A program made the translations under genes and the position numbers. Shown in pieces: positions 7,504 to 15,326 of a stretch of 64,000 nucleotides of DNA. The stretch comes from Verrucomicrobiia bacterium (GTDB lineage Bacteria; Verrucomicrobiota; Verrucomicrobiia; Limisphaerales; JADLHS01), in NCBI GenBank assembly GCA_026125285.1, contig JAHCLO010000031.1, positions 21,265-85,264 on the forward strand, written 5' to 3'. A model generated the notes under the pieces. The model was not told where the DNA came from. It saw only the letters and a list, made by a program, of their open reading frames with translations, and searched no databases. Each line of letters begins with the position of its first letter. Position 1 is the first letter of the stretch.

Positions 7504-8007
7504 TCAAGGGGAAAGGGTGCGAATGCGTTTCGTGGATACAAACCAAAGAGAACTGACGAGAGGAGGTTTCTCCGAAAACTCGACTGTTACATCGTACGTT
7601 TGGTCTTTGATCATAAACTCTGCCAAGCTCTCTCCACGATTTGTTCGTGACCATGTCAGAACATAGCTGTCGAAACCTGTGAGCCAATTGCAGTTGATGA
7701 CTTCGCGCGAGCTTATTGGAATGCTCGCCACGTGTCCGTTGTTCTGAGTGATTCTGATCTCCCCGCGAAACTCAAGACGTTCACGAACACCCGAGGGCAT
7801 GGCTATCAGAAAATCGTAGCGTGGGTTGTTTGTGATGCTCAACTTAAACTGCAGAAACATGTTGGTGCAGTCTGCAACTTTCAGCAAGTCCGGCCCGGTC
7901 TTAACAGGCCTGCAGCAAACCAGCAGAATGCCCAACAGTGCAAATGATATGCACACCGCCACGACTAAGCCTGTAACCGTGTGCCTTTTTCCGAAGATAC
8001 TTACCAT
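7504..8007 (-). CDS. Hypothetical exported or lipoprotein-like protein
   Basis: A 167-aa protein of unknown family. A basic start (MVSIFGKRHTV) is followed by a hydrophobic segment (residues 12-31) ending LLVCC, which could be a weak lipobox although the residue before Cys is Val. The rest is soluble and beta-rich in appearance (for example LEFRGEIRITQNN). It lies alone between repeat DNA and a dead IS3 element. Codon choice is less GC-biased than in the housekeeping genes, consistent with transfer. Function cannot be assigned. Confidence 0.55.
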   Translation of the reverse strand: MVSIFGKRHTVTGLVVAVCISFALLGILLVCCRPVKTGPDLLKVADCTNMFLQFKLSITNNPRYDFLIAMPSGVRERLEFRGEIRITQNNGHVASIPISSREVINCNWLTGFDSYVLTWSRTNRGESLAEFMIKDQTYDVTVEFSEKPPLVSSLWFVSTKRIRTLSP

Positions 8008-8070
8008 GGATAACAGAGTTTCCAGCGACCTTTAAGATAAACCCCTAGTTGTTGGGGATATATGCACAGG

Positions 8071-8091
8071 TGGACCCCATTCTTTGGACCA
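8071..8091. repeat. Terminal sequence of the IS3 remnant
   Basis: TGGACCCCATTCTTTGGACC plus A has the internal symmetry and TGGACC start typical of some IS3-family ends. It lies on the 3' side of the transposase remnant. The opposite end is missing because the element is cut at 9054. Confidence 0.55.
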
Positions 8092-8183
8092 CGGAACGCA
8101 GAATTTAAGTTAGCTTTCCGGGCTCTGTTGGGACTTGTTTGGGTTGGTTGTTTTGCTCTGCGTTCACACTGACTACACCCTCC

Positions 8184-8270
8184 GAGGCTGCGGCGTCCAG
8201 CCCGGAGTGAACCCCTTCGACCCGTCAGGGTCGAAGGGGTGAACGGCGGGATGGACGCCGGCGCAGCCTC
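8184..8270. repeat. 87-bp palindrome inside the IS3 remnant
   Basis: The arms start GAGGCTGCGGCGTCCA and end TGGACGCCGGCGCAGCCTC, with an inner perfect stem ACCCCTTCGACCC/GGGTCGAAGGGGT around GTCA. It lies between the transposase remnant and the IS end and appears to be a separate insertion. Confidence 0.8.
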
Positions 8271-8346
8271 ACCGCCTATCGCCACCGCCAGGCCGCGGGC
8301 TTGGCCCCATACGACTCGGGCGAATGATTGCTTTCGCTGGGCGTCG

Positions 8347-9054
8347 CTAACCCAAGGCTTGGTGCGGGCGGAGGGTATTGTAATCGCCAAAACCACCGTG
8401 AATCCCCGGTGCGCCGTCAACCCGTCGGGGCATAGTCCTGCAGGTAGATGTCCTCCTGCTTGACGCTGGTGCCAGAGCCGCTCGATGAACCGGTTGTCGA
8501 TCCAGCGTCCGCGACCATCCATGCGACATCCACCCCAGCCGCCTCTACGGCCTCCAAGAACGCCTCGCTGGTGAATTGACTCCTGGGTCGGTGTTGGAGA
8601 TCAACGGTTGCCTCCGGTCGCCAACCCGGCGGTCCACGCCCGGATGCAGAACTCGTCCAGCGTGTTGACAGTTCCCACGCCACCACATACCGACTCCACC
8701 AGTCCATCAGTGCCACCAGATACAGGAAGCCACTGGCCATCGGCACATAGGTGATGTCGCTGCACCACACCTGGTCCGGACCGCTGATTTCCAGCCCCTC
8801 CAAGAGGTAAGGGTAGATCCGATGCCCTTCGCCGGGCTGGCTCAAACAACGCTTCGGATAGATCGCCTCCACCCCCATCAAGCGCAACAGCCGCTGCACC
8901 CGCTTGCGGTTTACCCCCAACCCTTCCCGTTGCAACAGTGCCGTCAGCCGCCGACTCCCATACACCGGGCGTTCCAAGTGCAACTCGTCCAGCCGTCGCA
9001 TCAGCGCCAGGTTCTCCGCACTCTCCGGCACCGGCTCGTAGTAGAAGCCGCTGC
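8347..9054 (-). pseudogene. Decayed IS3-family transposase (OrfB)
   Basis: Pieces of an IS3 OrfB integrase lie in three frames. The largest holds the HTH-21 region (RPVYGSRRLTALLQREG), the first DDE aspartate (WCSDITYVPMASGFLYLV) and a damaged second block (RSQFTSEAF without the usual HSDQG). Then come DNRFIERLW in a second frame, EDIYLQDYA back in the first, and DYNTLRPHQALG in a third. At least three frameshifts make it inactive. The 5' end is cut at a solitary RAYT end repeat at 9054 and no orfA is visible. Confidence 0.9.
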
Positions 9055-9083
9055 GTAAAGGGGTCGGTCAAAAGTATTGTGGC
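9054..9083. repeat. Solitary RAYT-type end repeat
   Basis: CGTAAAGGGGTCGGTCAAAAGTATTGTGG matches the left end at 6060-6086 over about 25 bp but has no transposase beside it. It marks the point where the IS3 remnant is cut. The stretch 9084-9357 holds no recognisable gene. Confidence 0.8.
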
Positions 9084-9357
9084 GTTCGCGCGTGAAATCG
9101 GAGGGACGTCGCCGGTGGCGACACCAGAACGCCGGCGCGACGAGGACGTGACGGAGTTGTTCAATGAGGGCCAGGGCCCGTGGTTGGAGGGGAAGGTCGT
9201 TTTGCATCCCCAGTGTAAAAGCAGATTGTAAATACTTTGTACATTCAAAAACATGACATCGTCAGCTTATTTCAATGGCAATGGGGCCGGGGTGAGGGAG
9301 AGGACGTGAAGGATTCTGCCGCCGGTTGCCGCAAACGTTTGGTATTTGAGATTTGGA

Positions 9358-10629
9358 TCATTTGACTGGATTGCCTCCATCGTCTGGAACGCTCTCGTCA
9401 GTGCTTGCGGCCGGTAGTCTGTTGAATTCCCCTTCCCAACGCGCCATGACGGCGGACGCGAGGCAATTGCCCACCAGATTGACCGCTGTGCGGCCCATGT
9501 CGAGAAACGCGTCCACGGCCAGGATTACGGTCACGCCCTCCAAGGGCAGGCCAAACGTGACCAGTGCGCCGGACAGAATCACCATGGACGCGCGCGGCAC
9601 CGGCGCGACGCCCTTGCTGGTGAGCATGAGCGTGAGCAGGATGGGCAGTTGCTGGGCGAACGTGAGTTGAATGCCGGCCGCTTGCGCGACGAAAATGGAC
9701 GCGAGTCCCAGATAGAGCGTCGAACCGGCAAGGTTGAATGAAAAACCCGTGGGCAGGACAAAGGAAACAATCCGCCGCGGCACCCCGAATTTCTCCATCA
9801 GCCGCAGCGCGTCCGGGAGCGCGGCTTCGGACGATGCGGTGGAGAACGCCAGCAAGGCCGGTTGGCGCACGGCGCGGAAGAATGATCCGAGGGGAATGCG
9901 CGCAATGAACAGCACCGGCACATACACCAGGAGAACAAACACCGCCAGCGCCGCGTAAAGCGCCAGTACGAGCTTCCCAAGCCGAAGCAACACTTCGAGA
10001 CCGTTCAAGCCGACCGTATAGGCAATCGCCGCACCGACACCAATCGGGGCCAACCACATCACGATGCCGGTGAACTTGAACATGACTTCTGACAACGCTT
10101 CGAAGAAGCCGAGCATCGTCTGGCGCGGCTGGCCGTTCACTTGCGTCAAGGCCACACCGAAGATGATCGCGAAGACCACCACCTGCAAAACATCGTTGCG
10201 CGCGGCGGCGTCAAAGAAGCTTCGGGGAGCGAGGTGTTCCATCACCGCCTCGAAGCCCACCTGCCGGGCGGCGAATTCCTTTCCCGGCTCGGCCGAACCA
10301 GCCAGCGGCACCCCGGCTCCGGGTTGGAAAAAGTCTGCGGCGGCCATGCCCAGAAGCAATGCAATCGTGGTGACAATTTGAAAATAGATCAGCGATTTGA
10401 GCGCCAGCCGGCCGACGGTCTTCAGATCGTCCGTGTGACCTGCAATGCCCACCACCAAAGTGGCGAAGACGAGCGGCACGATGATGCACTTGATCAAGTT
10501 GAGAAACAGCGTGGAGGCGAACTTCACGTGCTGCGCGGTTTCGGGAAACTGCCAGCCAAACCACGCGCCAACGATCATCGCCAGGATGATCCAGTGGCTC
10601 AACGACAGGCGGCGCAGCAGGGTGATCAC
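9358..10629 (-). CDS. Dicarboxylate/amino acid:cation symporter (DAACS family)
   Basis: A 423-aa membrane carrier of the GltP/DctA/GltPh family, which imports glutamate, aspartate or C4-dicarboxylates. The serine-rich re-entrant loop is AFSTASSEAALP (residues 261-272), and the TM8 motif DAFLDMGRTAVN keeps D377, R380 and N384. Two usual cation-site positions differ. The NMDGT/NLDGT motif of TM7 reads NLAGS (299-303), and the aspartate closing the TM8 motif is N388. Length is normal. It is 64 nt downstream of gltS on the same strand, giving two unrelated glutamate-type carriers in a row. Substrate is not certain, and coupling may be altered. Confidence 0.88.
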   Translation of the reverse strand: MITLLRRLSLSHWIILAMIVGAWFGWQFPETAQHVKFASTLFLNLIKCIIVPLVFATLVVGIAGHTDDLKTVGRLALKSLIYFQIVTTIALLLGMAAADFFQPGAGVPLAGSAEPGKEFAARQVGFEAVMEHLAPRSFFDAAARNDVLQVVVFAIIFGVALTQVNGQPRQTMLGFFEALSEVMFKFTGIVMWLAPIGVGAAIAYTVGLNGLEVLLRLGKLVLALYAALAVFVLLVYVPVLFIARIPLGSFFRAVRQPALLAFSTASSEAALPDALRLMEKFGVPRRIVSFVLPTGFSFNLAGSTLYLGLASIFVAQAAGIQLTFAQQLPILLTLMLTSKGVAPVPRASMVILSGALVTFGLPLEGVTVILAVDAFLDMGRTAVNLVGNCLASAVMARWEGEFNRLPAASTDESVPDDGGNPVK

Positions 10630-10693
10630 AGCGATTCAGCCAGTTGGTCCGAGCTGGCAACTGCGGATTCAAAAGGAAGCGCTGGCGCCTGGC

Positions 10694-11974
10694 TCATGGC
10701 TTTACCAGATTCAGAAAGAACGTGATGTTCATGGCGTTCACGAAATCAATGAGAAATGCCCCCACGATGGGCACGACGAGAAACGCGCGCGGCGCCGGAC
10801 CGAACCGTTCGACCAGCGCCTTCATGTTGGCCACCGCGTTCGGGGTCGCACCCAGACCGAAACCGCAATGCCCACCCGCCATCACTGCGGCATCAAAGTC
10901 GCGCCCCATGACGCGGTAAGTGACGAACCACGCAAAGAATCCAATCACCGTCACCTGCACGGCGAGAATCACCAACATGGGCGCAGCGGTGTTGGCCAGT
11001 TCGATCAAGTTCAAACTCATCATGGCAATGGCCAGAAAAATGCCGAGCGTGACGGAGGCCAGCCGGTCAATGACCTCCGTCTTGATCCATCGCCCGCCGC
11101 TGAGGTCAACGACGTTGCGCACCGCGACACCTAGAATCATCGCCCCCATGTAAACCGGAAACGTGATCTTCGTTTGTTGGATCAAGTAACTAACCCATGC
11201 GCCAACCTTCACGCAGACGAGTAGAAGCGCGAGATGGATTAGAAACTGCCTGCCATATCTCGCTAGTGCTCCCAAGTCAGCAAGGATGCCAGGTTCGCTG
11301 GTTTGCCCTGACTCCAGGCGCACGTCGGCGGAAGAAACTGGTTTGAGATTGCGCCGGCGAATCAAAGCTCCGCCCACCGGCCCACCCAATAAACCGCCCG
11401 CCACGAGCCCAAAGGTAGCCGCCGCCACGCCAATTACCGAAGCGCCCTGCAAACCGGCGCGCTCCAGATCGCCGGCAAAACCCAGCGCTGTGCCGTGTCC
11501 GCCGGTCATGCTCACGCTGCCACACATCAATCCGAGCAAAGGCGAAACGCCCATCAACTTGGCCAGCGCCACGCCCAATCCATTTTGAACCACGGCCAGC
11601 ACACCGGCCAGCGCGAGAAACAGCAACACCTGCAAGCTGCCGCGCTTGACCAGCATCCAGCTTGCGTTCAATCCAATGCAGGTGAAGAACGCGACGAGGA
11701 ATGGAAGGTTCACACTCTTGGACGGCGCATTGACCCATTCCAGTTCGGTGGTGACGATCCACGTCCACCATTGCGCAGCCACGCTCGTTTGGAATTTCGC
11801 GGCGAACAGGCCCGTGACATTTCCCAGCAGCACCAGCAACGACAGCAGCAGTCCGCCCACCACCGGCGCAGGAATGTTGAAGCGGGACAACACGCCGATG
11901 CGTTTCACGAGCACCTCGCCCAGCAGCAGAATGGGAATCGCCAGCGCGACAGTAAACCAGGCGGATATGGTCAT
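10694..11974 (-). CDS. gltS: Sodium/glutamate symporter GltS
   Basis: A 426-aa protein with about ten to twelve membrane segments. It fits the GltS family, which imports glutamate with Na+. Visible signatures are FNIPAPVVGGLLLSLL near the N-terminus and the re-entrant region SVSMTGGHGTALGFAGDLE; the mirrored half has MAGGHCGFGLGATPNAVANM. Both Gly-rich loops are intact. It precedes the DAACS carrier on the same strand and probably forms an operon with it. Upstream (11975-12463) is a non-coding stretch holding a palindromic repeat. Confidence 0.92.
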   Translation of the reverse strand: MTISAWFTVALAIPILLLGEVLVKRIGVLSRFNIPAPVVGGLLLSLLVLLGNVTGLFAAKFQTSVAAQWWTWIVTTELEWVNAPSKSVNLPFLVAFFTCIGLNASWMLVKRGSLQVLLFLALAGVLAVVQNGLGVALAKLMGVSPLLGLMCGSVSMTGGHGTALGFAGDLERAGLQGASVIGVAAATFGLVAGGLLGGPVGGALIRRRNLKPVSSADVRLESGQTSEPGILADLGALARYGRQFLIHLALLLVCVKVGAWVSYLIQQTKITFPVYMGAMILGVAVRNVVDLSGGRWIKTEVIDRLASVTLGIFLAIAMMSLNLIELANTAAPMLVILAVQVTVIGFFAWFVTYRVMGRDFDAAVMAGGHCGFGLGATPNAVANMKALVERFGPAPRAFLVVPIVGAFLIDFVNAMNITFFLNLVKP

Positions 11975-12110
11975 GATGGTTTGTTGCCGGGCAGTGAGCG
12001 GGAGGAGCGGTGGCTATCAAAACCACAAAACCAACGAAGTATCATAGTGCTTGCCCCTGGTCGGAAGCCTCCATGCAACTTAGTACCGCGAAAAACACAT
12101 TCCGAAACAA

Positions 12111-12189
12111 GGTAGGGCGCGTCACTCCGTGCGCGCCGCAGCCGGCACACCGCTTTCCCAACGGCGCGCAGGGAGTGACGTGCCCTACC
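12111..12189. repeat. 79-bp palindrome between divergent units
   Basis: GGTAGGGCGCGTCACTCCGT pairs with GGGAGTGACGTGCCCTACC, with an inner GCGCGCC/GGCGCGC pairing. It belongs to the same general class of 70-100 bp palindromes but has its own arm sequence. It lies in the gap between gltS and the next plus-strand gene, where no other feature was seen apart from the start region of that gene. Confidence 0.85.
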
Positions 12190-12463
12190 CTCGCCCCGCA
12201 GGGTGTAACAAGCCTTCTTTGTCACGGCACTGGTTCTGGCTGACAGTTGCATGTGGCGAATGAATTCCGGAAAACGCGGGCGACTCTACCAACCCGAATG
12301 TGCCCCCACAACCCTAACCCGCGGAAGAAATCGCAACGCGAGCAAAAATTTCACGATTGGCAAAAGTGCCGGATGGCGGTACATGAGACAGGACCTCCGA
12401 CACTTGGCGGTGACGGCAGGATTGGCCCCGCAGTCACTTTGCGGGGTACGTGGGGAAGGGAAC

Positions 12464-13315
12464 ATGAAACTCGGAAGTCCGAATACTTGGAAATTAACTC
12501 GCCCCAGCCGATGGCTGTGGAGGTTTGCTCTGGCGGTCTTTGCCGTGACCACGCAGGCGCAGGACAGAACCTCCGCCGTGGAAACCGTTGTCTCCAGCGG
12601 ACCGGAGATTCGCATCGCCCTCTACCAGGGACCAGGCACCGGCGGCAAAGGACCACCGGCATTGATGCAACGACTTAAGTCGGCCCCCATCTCGACCATT
12701 GCGGAAATCTCCCCGGAGCAGATACGTACCGGGACGTTGACAAATTATGACGTCGTCATTTTTGCCGGCGGCAGCGGCAGTGGACAGGCGAATGCCATCG
12801 GGGAGGAAGGCCGCGAGGCGGTGCGGCAATTCGTCGGCAATGGCGGTGGTTACATCGGCATCTGTGCCGGCGCGTATCTGGCCACCAGCGGCTTTAGCTG
12901 GGGACTCAACCTCATCAACGCGAAAACCATCTCCCCAAAATGGCGGCGTGGCGTGGGCAGCGTGAAGCTGGAATTGACCGATCCCGGTCGCGCGATTCTG
13001 GGTGAGCGCACCGGCGAGTTTGATGTCCACTACGTTGACGGCCCCATCATTGAGCCAGCCAACAAAACCGACCTGCCGCCCTTCGAGACGCTGGCCTTCT
13101 TCCGAACCGAACTGGCCATGAACGACACCCCGCCTGGCATCATGATCAATTCACCCGCCATCTTCGCCGGCCAGTATCTGCAAGGGCGCGTGGTCTGTAT
13201 CAGTCCGCATCCGGAACAGACCGCGGGCCTGGATGATTTCGTTCCCCGCGCCGTGAGTTGGGCGGCACGCCGGAGTCCGGCCCAAGTCGGCAACTCACCG
13301 TTGCGCCTGGAATGA
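12464..13315 (+). CDS. Secreted BPL-N/class I amidotransferase-like protein
   Basis: A 283-aa protein. A signal peptide (residues 1-33, cut near TTQAQD) is followed by a flavodoxin-like fold of the BPL_N type, named after the N-terminus of some biotin-protein ligases. It carries a nucleophile-elbow-like GGGYIGICAGAYLA with C134 and a late CISPHPEQT. Such proteins are common in Planctomycetes and Verrucomicrobia; their substrates are not known. The ATG at 12464 has GGGGAAGGG just upstream and gives a proper signal peptide, so the longer frame from 12251 is rejected. The dehydrogenase at 13356 follows 40 nt later and is likely co-transcribed. Confidence 0.8.
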   Translation: MKLGSPNTWKLTRPSRWLWRFALAVFAVTTQAQDRTSAVETVVSSGPEIRIALYQGPGTGGKGPPALMQRLKSAPISTIAEISPEQIRTGTLTNYDVVIFAGGSGSGQANAIGEEGREAVRQFVGNGGGYIGICAGAYLATSGFSWGLNLINAKTISPKWRRGVGSVKLELTDPGRAILGERTGEFDVHYVDGPIIEPANKTDLPPFETLAFFRTELAMNDTPPGIMINSPAIFAGQYLQGRVVCISPHPEQTAGLDDFVPRAVSWAARRSPAQVGNSPLRLE

Positions 13316-13355
13316 GCCATCTGCCAAATCTCCTCTCGCACACCCTACAATTCGC

Positions 13356-14351
13356 ATGAACAGAATCAGAATCGCCCAGTTCGGACTTGGCCCCATTGGC
13401 ATTGAAACGTTGAAACTCGCCGCCACCAAACCGTGGGCCAGGATCGTTGGCGGCATTGACATTGATCCCGCCAAGATCGGCCAGAGCCTGGCGCAAGTAA
13501 CCGGCGTCTCCGCTTTGAAAGGTGCAAAAGTGCATGGTTCGCTCGATGAACTGCTGGCGAAAGCCAGGCCCGATGTGATTTTCCACACCGCGGTTTCCCG
13601 GCTCAAGGATGCCATCGCCCAAATCGAACCGATGGCCCGCGCCGGCATCAGCGTGGTTTCCTCCTGCGAAGAATTGCTTTACCCGCCGTTGCGTGAACCG
13701 CTGCTTGCAAAGCGACTGGATCAACTCTGCAAAAAGCACGGCGCGCGAGTTTTGGGCACGGGCGTCAATCCGGGCTTCGTGATGGATGTGCTGCCCATCT
13801 GCCTGACCGGTGTTTGCCGTAACGTGCGCGCCATTCACGTGCAGCGGGTCGTGAACGCCGTCACCCGCCGCGGGCCATTGCAGAAGAAGATCGGGAGCGG
13901 TTTGCCGCCCGCGGTATTCGAGCGCCGCTTCAAGCAGGGTCTGGCGGGTCATGCTGGATTGAAGGATTCCGCCGCGCTGATCGCGCATTGCTTGGGATGG
14001 AAGATCACCAGTCTGACCGAAACCTGCAAAGCCGTGGTGGCGGATCACGACATCAAGACGCCGCACGTCGAGGTAAAGCGCGGTCAATGCTGTGGTCTGC
14101 ATCAACACGCCAAGGCGCGGGTCAATGGCAAGGTTTGCCTGACGCTCGACCTCAAGATGTATCTCGACGCCCCGAATCCGCACGACGCCTGCCAGATCGA
14201 AGGCGAACCCGCCCTCAACCTGGTACTCAACGGCGGGGTGGCGGGCGATGGCGCCACGGTGGCCTCGCTGGTGAACGCCGCACCGCGCATCCTCAATGCT
14301 CCACCCGGCCTGCTACTCATGACCGACATCGCAGTTCCGTGCTTTGCATGA
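13356..14351 (+). CDS. DapB-like dehydrogenase (2,4-diaminopentanoate dehydrogenase type)
   Basis: A 331-aa NAD(P)-dependent enzyme. A Rossmann motif FGLGPIG (residues 9-15) is followed by an acidic strand end (GGIDIDPAKIG), then DVIFHTAVSRL and SCEELLYP, and the GTGVNPGFVMDVLP motif typical of DapB-like and 2,4-diaminopentanoate dehydrogenases. Related enzymes act in ornithine or lysine breakdown or on diamino acids. Normal DapB is about 270 aa and catalyses the reduction in lysine biosynthesis, so a distinct substrate is likely here. It follows the BPL_N gene by 40 nt. Confidence 0.7.
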   Translation: MNRIRIAQFGLGPIGIETLKLAATKPWARIVGGIDIDPAKIGQSLAQVTGVSALKGAKVHGSLDELLAKARPDVIFHTAVSRLKDAIAQIEPMARAGISVVSSCEELLYPPLREPLLAKRLDQLCKKHGARVLGTGVNPGFVMDVLPICLTGVCRNVRAIHVQRVVNAVTRRGPLQKKIGSGLPPAVFERRFKQGLAGHAGLKDSAALIAHCLGWKITSLTETCKAVVADHDIKTPHVEVKRGQCCGLHQHAKARVNGKVCLTLDLKMYLDAPNPHDACQIEGEPALNLVLNGGVAGDGATVASLVNAAPRILNAPPGLLLMTDIAVPCFA

Positions 14352-14545
14352 TCAAAGTTCCGCAGGAACGACGGATAATAGCCCAGCGATTTATCGCTGG
14401 GTAAACTTGAAAGAGCGAATCCAGTCCCGGAGGGACGGTAGAATGACTGCCCGCGATTTTCTGCCGCCCCTGGCGGGGCTTAGTTCCTCGGCGAATTGAA
14501 TCCCACCATTGAAATGGTGGGCTATTGTCTTTCGCCCTGCAGGCT
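14352..14545. repeat. Composite repeat with two hairpins
   Basis: Non-coding DNA downstream of the dehydrogenase gene. It contains CCCAGCGATTTATCGCTGGG (14381-14400) and CCCACCATTGAAATGGTGGG (about 14503-14522), both near-perfect hairpins, in a setting of repeated CGGAGGGACGG and TAATAGCCCAG motifs. It resembles dispersed Verrucomicrobia/Planctomycetes repeats but is not the palindrome family of this window. No gene is seen up to 14614. Confidence 0.7.
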
Positions 14546-14614
14546 TGGCTTGCTGAACCGCGACCAGCGACCTCTCTGCTCGACAGCGGCTTATGTACAG
14601 AATAGTGTGGCTTC

Positions 14615-15280
14615 ATGAACCGAGATAGGCTGCAAAATTTGCAGCCCTTCACAACCACTGGCGGAGCACACGTTGGCTGGATGAATGCCACGTGGCCGCT
14701 CGCGCAGCTTTTGGCGACCACTGACAGGCTCACGATTTCCATTCGTCTGCTGGGCACTTATACCTTTACGCCCGACCAGGTTTCAGCAGTCGAACGTTAC
14801 ACCATGATTCCTGTCTTGGGTTGGGGCGTCCAGATACGGCATTGCAGAACTGATTATCCTCAGCGCGTCATTTTCTGGTCTGTGGGCAGTCCAGATACTC
14901 TCCTCCGTGGTATTCGCGACGCAGGATTCCTGCCTGCTGCATCGAGTTCCGAAATTCCTCGCGGTCGAGGTATCGCGGTACGTTGGTCAGCTATCCTCGT
15001 TGCTGTCGTAGTTTGGAACGCACTTTTACTGCTCGACTTCAGTCGTTCTGGGAGTTCGCCTCCGCAGCCCGGACCGTTCGCCCTGGTTGCACTGCTATTC
15101 GCCTTTGCGCTCTCCGTCGGCACGCTCGTATCACCTAGACTTCAACGCTTGGTTCTCAAGCCGGGGCGAAGCGTCGGCGAGATTAGCCCCTTTCTGCGAT
15201 TACTTGCTTTCGTTTCCGGTATCATGGTGATTGTTTTCTCCATTATCTTAGCCTTTGGCGGATTCAACCATCGCGTCTAA
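14615..15280 (+). CDS. Hypothetical membrane protein
   Basis: A 221-aa protein of unknown family. The first 120 residues look soluble, with a mixed beta region (LTISIRLLGTYTFTPDQV, YTMIPVLGWGVQI). They are followed by three hydrophobic segments, about residues 123-142, 153-172 and 195-217, and a short tail. The soluble part resembles proteins that place a PH-like beta domain on a membrane anchor, but this is a guess. An ATG at 14615 starts it with no clear Shine-Dalgarno. It stands alone between a repeat block and the convergent arabinofuranosidase gene. Confidence 0.6.
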   Translation: MNRDRLQNLQPFTTTGGAHVGWMNATWPLAQLLATTDRLTISIRLLGTYTFTPDQVSAVERYTMIPVLGWGVQIRHCRTDYPQRVIFWSVGSPDTLLRGIRDAGFLPAASSSEIPRGRGIAVRWSAILVAVVVWNALLLLDFSRSGSSPPQPGPFALVALLFAFALSVGTLVSPRLQRLVLKPGRSVGEISPFLRLLAFVSGIMVIVFSIILAFGGFNHRV

Positions 15281-15326
15281 TCGCTAGAGGAGCTTCACCG
15301 CTTCCTGAGTTCGCCGCCACCAATCA

